The notes under the pieces: generated by a model
Database searches by the model: none
Told to the model about the DNA's origin: nothing
The model's input: only the letters and a program-made list of their open reading frames with translations
Shown: one piece after another, positions 5,385-8,379 of the stretch
Layout of the letters: every line of letters starts with the position of its first letter
How positions within the stretch are numbered: position 1 is the stretch's first letter
Assembly (NCBI GenBank): GCA_900766895.1
Contig: CAAFXF010000127.1
Coordinates: forward strand, 1 to 8,379
Direction of reading: 5' to 3'
Length of the DNA: 8,379 bases
Source: Clostridia bacterium
Lineage (GTDB): Bacteria > Bacillota > Clostridia > Oscillospirales > Acutalibacteraceae
Translations under genes and position numbers: made by a program

Positions 5385-6515
5385 ATGACCGAACAGGTAA
5401 ATGTAAAGGAAAAGAAAACACACAAGGGGCTAAAAATATTTTGTATAATATTTTTGGTAATTGCGTTGATTATAGGTATAGGTATGGGGATAATTAATTA
5501 TTTAATTCAGCCGATTGACGATGCTGACGAAAAGGCAATATACGTAGGCGGTATGCTGTCATCGCAAGCAATAGACTACAAGGACGAGGCTTCAAAGGGA
5601 CTTGAAAAAGACCTTGTTGTAAAAATTATGCAATTATTTTGGAAATCATGCGATGCGTCCGACAAGAAGAAGCACGCAGAGCAAACCCCTCCCGATAATG
5701 TTGTTAAGGTTAAGGATATACCTTATCTTGACAGCGGCAACAAGTATCATCAGCTTGATGTTTTTTATCCGCAGGGCGAAATTTCCGCAGAGGGCCTGCC
5801 TGTAATTATAGACATTCACGGCGGCGGTTGGATGTATGCATCAAAGGATTTGAACGAATACTATTGTATGGAGCTTGCAAGCAAGGGATACTGTGTGTTC
5901 AGCATCAGCTACCGACTTGTGCCCGATGTTACGGTTAACGAGCAGATAAGCGACTGCACAAATGCTCTTGCGTGGATCAGCAAAAATATTAAAAGCTACC
6001 CTGCAAACAAAAAAACCGTTATGCTTACCGGCGACAGCGCAGGCGGACAGCTTGCATTGTACTGTACCATACTCAACAACAACCCGGACGCAAGACAGAT
6101 TTTTAACACCGTTGACACAAACCTTAACATAAAGTGTCTGCTTCTCACCTCACCTGTTACATATATGAAATCGGGCGGACTGTTCAGCATGTATACCAAA
6201 AAAATGTGGGGTAAGGATTACCAAAGCAAAAACACATACGGCTATATGGATTTGAACGAAATTATGGAGCTTGCATACAATATGCCTCCTACATACTTTA
6301 TTACAAGCTCGGGAGATACTCTTGCGCATGACCAAACCGTAAACGCATACAACTACTTTAATGAAAAAGGCTTTGAATGTGAAATTCAGGATTTCGGCGA
6401 GGCTGACGGCAAGAAGCTGCCGCACGTATTCAGCGTGCTTGACCCGTTTGACGAATCGGGACAAAAGGCTATTAACGACGCTTTGAATTATTATCAAAAG
6501 GCTCTGCTGAAATAA
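5385..6515 (+). CDS. Membrane-anchored alpha/beta hydrolase (esterase/lipase, HSL/BD-FAE-like)
   Basis: A 376-aa serine hydrolase. After a Lys-rich start (residues 1-17) there is one hydrophobic segment (about 18-40, FCIIFLVIALIIGIGMGIIN) with no signal-peptidase site evident, suggesting an N-terminal anchor with the catalytic domain outside the cell. The core follows a linker: the oxyanion motif DIHGGGWMYAS (143-153), the nucleophile elbow GDSAGG (216-221, Ser218), an Asp in SSGDTLAHD (Asp311 the likely triad acid, Asp316 an alternative) and His347 in LPHVFSV. HGGGW plus GDSAGG places it with carboxylesterases of the hormone-sensitive lipase or BD-FAE type, which hydrolyse short acyl esters or remove acetyl/feruloyl groups from polysaccharides. 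The substrate is not evident. The ATG is placed by CGGAGG eight bases upstream. It has its own promoter and a strong terminator and so is probably monocistronic. Confidence 0.9.
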   Translation: MTEQVNVKEKKTHKGLKIFCIIFLVIALIIGIGMGIINYLIQPIDDADEKAIYVGGMLSSQAIDYKDEASKGLEKDLVVKIMQLFWKSCDASDKKKHAEQTPPDNVVKVKDIPYLDSGNKYHQLDVFYPQGEISAEGLPVIIDIHGGGWMYASKDLNEYYCMELASKGYCVFSISYRLVPDVTVNEQISDCTNALAWISKNIKSYPANKKTVMLTGDSAGGQLALYCTILNNNPDARQIFNTVDTNLNIKCLLLTSPVTYMKSGGLFSMYTKKMWGKDYQSKNTYGYMDLNEIMELAYNMPPTYFITSSGDTLAHDQTVNAYNYFNEKGFECEIQDFGEADGKKLPHVFSVLDPFDESGQKAINDALNYYQKALLK

Positions 6516-6529
6516 TACAGATACAAGTT

Positions 6530-6571
6530 AAAACACCGTAAGCATTTTGTTTGTGCTTACGGTGTTTTTTT
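6530..6571. terminator. Strong terminator between converging genes
   Basis: A 15-bp perfect stem (AAAACACCGTAAGCA at 6530-6544 with TGCTTACGGTGTTTT at 6554-6568) has a 9-nt loop and seven T on the plus strand. It ends the esterase gene. On the minus strand the same hairpin is followed by TTTT and can end the DUF1643 gene, whose stop lies 10 bases away. Confidence 0.9.
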
Positions 6572-6577
6572 GCTTTA

Positions 6578-7186
6578 TTAAAGGCTTTCTATGTATTCTT
6601 TAATATTATATTCCTCAAACGGCGTTGTTTTGCAAAGATACAGAGGATGATGCGGATGTCCGTTTTTTAAGAGCTTGCCTGCATGCACCCATTTTGCATT
6701 ATACCTTTCGCCTATTTCAATCATTTCCTTAACGCAGGATTTAAGATAATCACGTTCATTAACTATGCTTCCCCACGCCGCCCAAACAGTTGCATTTTGC
6801 GAATGAGAAAGAACATAATCAAACGCTTTCATATTTTCGTTATGCAAAAAAGTATTAACCTCGGCATCCATATCCTTGGGTCTGGTTGCCCTTTGAGCAT
6901 AAACGTTAAACATAATAAAGCTGTCATATCCGTTAAAATGAGCCAATCGCTCAACGGATTTCAGGGTATTATCAAGATTTTCAGGCTCTGCCGTAGACGG
7001 ATTAATACCTATGCAGATAACGGGATTTTCACCTCTTGTTCCAAGCAAATAACGGTAATCACGGTATTCACCGGGAACGTATATCCATTTATTCGAATCA
7101 AAGCCCTCTGCCGTCAGAGATTCATTATAATCTTCTTCAAATGTTTTAATCTCAATAAAATGAGAATCATCAGTTGGAATATGCAT
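6578..7186 (-). CDS. DUF1643 domain-containing protein
   Basis: A 202-aa soluble protein matching the DUF1643 family, whose biochemical function is not established to my knowledge. Motifs visible in order: YRDYRYLLG (41-49), ICIGINPSTAEPENLDNT (57-74), a GYDSFIMFNVYAQRATRPKD stretch (86-105), VWAAWGS (134-140) and a C-terminal GHPHHPLYL (176-184). The conserved N-P-S-T-A and A-W-G motifs with the terminal H-P-L-Y-L suggest a nucleotide- or nucleic-acid-associated fold, which is only inference. Members are scattered across bacteria and phages, often as accessory genes. The ATG at 7186 has GGAG seven bases upstream and its own promoter. Nothing next to it gives a role; the PurF-like gene upstream on the same strand is separated by a terminator. 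Confidence 0.88.
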   Translation of the reverse strand: MHIPTDDSHFIEIKTFEEDYNESLTAEGFDSNKWIYVPGEYRDYRYLLGTRGENPVICIGINPSTAEPENLDNTLKSVERLAHFNGYDSFIMFNVYAQRATRPKDMDAEVNTFLHNENMKAFDYVLSHSQNATVWAAWGSIVNERDYLKSCVKEMIEIGERYNAKWVHAGKLLKNGHPHHPLYLCKTTPFEEYNIKEYIESL

Positions 7187-7217
7187 TTTGTTCTCCGTCC
7201 TTCATACTACTGATAAT

Positions 7218-7246
7218 AATATACACCATATGCACAAAAAACTCAA
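7218..7246 (-). promoter_or_regulatory. Sigma-A-type promoter of the DUF1643 gene
   Basis: On the minus strand TTGAGT (7246-7241), a 17-bp spacer and TATATT (7223-7218) lie between the purF-like terminator and the DUF1643 start. The expected transcription start is near 7211, giving a leader of about 25 nt. Confidence 0.65.
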
Positions 7247-7257
7247 TAACAATAACA

Positions 7258-7284
7258 AAAGAGGCGCCACGCAAACGCCTCTTT
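7258..7284 (-). terminator. Terminator of the PurF-like gene
   Basis: AAAGAGGCG pairs perfectly with CGCCTCTTT (9 bp, 9-nt loop), just past the minus-strand stop at 7292. On the minus strand it continues TTTTGTTATTGTT, a broken U tract. The T tract on the plus side is also broken by A. Confidence 0.8.
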
Positions 7285-7291
7285 ATTTATT

Positions 7292-8379
7292 TTATTCCTG
7301 ACCGTCCCAGCAGTAAGTACAAAGCTTGTCCTTATCTATTCCTACGGAATCGATCATATCATCAAGTCTATGATAACGCAATGATGTAAAATGAAGCTGC
7401 TTACAAATTACGTCAATCATCTTTTGATACTTTTCGCTGTCGGGATCTACGTATTCCTTAATCAAGTCATCATCAGGCTCTCTGCCCTCAAGCTCGGTAA
7501 TCACCCTTCTGGTAATAAGATCCATATCGGATGTTGAACGAGAGAAATTAAGATATTTGCATCCGTAGAAAAGCGGTGGGCAGGCAGGTCTGATGTGTAC
7601 CTCTCTTGCACCCGATTCGAACAGGTACTCCGTAGTTTCTCTCAGCTGTGTACCGCGAACTATCGAGTCGTCGATAAGCAAAAGGCTTTTATCCTTAATC
7701 AAATCCGGGATAGGAATAAGCTTCATCTTTGCGATAAGGTTACGCTTGGTTTGATTAGTCGGCATAAATGAGCGAGGCCATGTAGGTGTATACTTAATGA
7801 ACGGACGGGAATACGGTATTCCCGTTTCGTTGGAATAACCGATTGCGTGTGCGATACCGCTGTCAGGCACACCGGCAATTACATCAGGCTTGACATTATC
7901 TCTTCTTGCCAAGGCTTTACCGCAATTATAACGCATCTTCTCTACACTAATGCCCTCATATGAAGCTGACGGGTATCCGTAATAGATCCAAAGGAAAGTA
8001 CAGATACGCATTTTGTCACCGGGAGCAATAAGAGTTTTAACTCCGTTTTCATCCATAAACACCACTTCACCGGGACCGAGCTCTTTATAATTCTTATATC
8101 CCAAATTCAGATATGCAAAGCTTTCAAACGACGCACAGTAGCCGTTTTCCTTTTCTCCGATTGAAATCGGCGTTCTGCCCAGCAAATCCCTTGCGGCATA
8201 TATACCCTTCGGAGTAAGTGCAAGGATAGAAATAGAGCCGTCAACAGCCTCCTGTGCGTATCTGATACCGTCAATGAAATTTTCCTTTTGGTTAATAAGA
8301 GCCGCAACCAATTCGGTTTGATTAATATCACCGTTATGCATCTCAAAAAAGTGAGTATTATTCTTAATTATTTCATCAA
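7292..8379 (-). CDS. PurF-like amidophosphoribosyltransferase (5' end outside window)
   Basis: Canonical PurF makes phosphoribosylamine from PRPP and glutamine, the first step of purine synthesis. The frame stays open to the window edge, so the N-terminal Cys nucleophile is not visible; the in-frame ATG at 8341 is internal. About 361 residues are seen. Numbering from that Met, the rest of the glutaminase domain includes INQTELVAALI (6-16), AARDLLGRTP (49-58) and LGPGEVV (88-94). The phosphoribosyltransferase domain has GVPDSG (157-162), ETGIPYSRPFIK (172-183) and the PRPP motif LLLIDDSIVRGTQ (220-232). Cys114, Cys261 and C-T-Y-C (341, 344) align with the four Fe-S cysteines known in Bacillus subtilis PurF (236, 382, 437, 440), suggesting a 4Fe-4S cluster. 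It departs from ordinary PurF at the flexible loop (KYTPTWPRSF instead of KNRYVGRTF) and at GYPSAS (ARPDS). It appears to be a divergent subgroup, so the enzyme activity is probable and not certain. Confidence 0.9.
   Translation of the reverse strand, partial: DEIIKNNTHFFEMHNGDINQTELVAALINQKENFIDGIRYAQEAVDGSISILALTPKGIYAARDLLGRTPISIGEKENGYCASFESFAYLNLGYKNYKELGPGEVVFMDENGVKTLIAPGDKMRICTFLWIYYGYPSASYEGISVEKMRYNCGKALARRDNVKPDVIAGVPDSGIAHAIGYSNETGIPYSRPFIKYTPTWPRSFMPTNQTKRNLIAKMKLIPIPDLIKDKSLLLIDDSIVRGTQLRETTEYLFESGAREVHIRPACPPLFYGCKYLNFSRSTSDMDLITRRVITELEGREPDDDLIKEYVDPDSEKYQKMIDVICKQLHFTSLRYHRLDDMIDSVGIDKDKLCTYCWDGQE

Noticed and set aside
6683..7213. Plus-strand 176-codon open frame opposite the DUF1643 gene
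   Set aside because: It is antisense to a recognised family and has no ribosome binding site or motif of its own.
8339..8341. ATG as start of the PurF-like gene
   Set aside because: The frame continues open to the window edge with glutaminase-like sequence (DEIIKNNTHFFE), so the Met is internal.
1..8379. CRISPR arrays, transposons, phage genes or a hidden defence system
   Set aside because: No regularly spaced repeats, transposase motifs, tRNA genes or attachment-like duplications were seen; every longer gap is filled by the leaders, promoters, terminators or repeat listed.

Overview
This window looks like chromosomal DNA from a low-to-moderate GC Gram-positive anaerobe of the Clostridia, most likely the Oscillospiraceae/Ruminococcus group. 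The grounds are a tRNA-Phe T-box leader on pheST, an IreB (DUF965) gene, strong AGGAGG-type ribosome binding sites with GTG and TTG starts, sigma-A-type promoters with 17-bp spacers, U-tract hairpin terminators, and an intergenic 'CCCCTCAGTC...AGCTCCCCTT' hairpin repeat of a kind I recall from that group. The genus cannot be fixed from the sequence alone.

Layout. Bases 1-93 are the 3' end of a plus-strand gene encoding a Gly/Asp-rich tail. It is followed by a bidirectional terminator and the hairpin repeat (97-183). Bases 195-3917 are the minus-strand pheS-pheT operon, read from a consensus promoter (3889-3917) through a T-box leader with a UUC (Phe) specifier and a leader terminator. Back to back with it, a plus-strand promoter (3945-3973) drives ireB and a 95-residue protein of unknown function. 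A probable terminator separates these from an AlkD-like DNA alkylation repair gene. A membrane-anchored alpha/beta hydrolase then has its own promoter, which begins directly after the alkD stop codon. It ends in a strong terminator shared with the converging minus-strand DUF1643 gene. The right edge carries, on the minus strand, most of a divergent PurF-like amidophosphoribosyltransferase whose 5' end lies outside the window.

How the genes relate. Only pheS/pheT are clearly one functional unit (the two subunits of phenylalanyl-tRNA synthetase, induced when uncharged tRNA-Phe accumulates). ireB and the 95-aa gene are probably co-transcribed. The other genes appear to be independent housekeeping or accessory units with their own promoters or terminators.

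I see no CRISPR array, transposase, phage gene, toxin-antitoxin pair or recognisable defence system. The window is mostly ordinary. The items most worth a second look are the unknown IreB partner, the altered PRPP loop of the PurF-like enzyme, internal repeats in the T-box leader, and the intergenic hairpin repeat.
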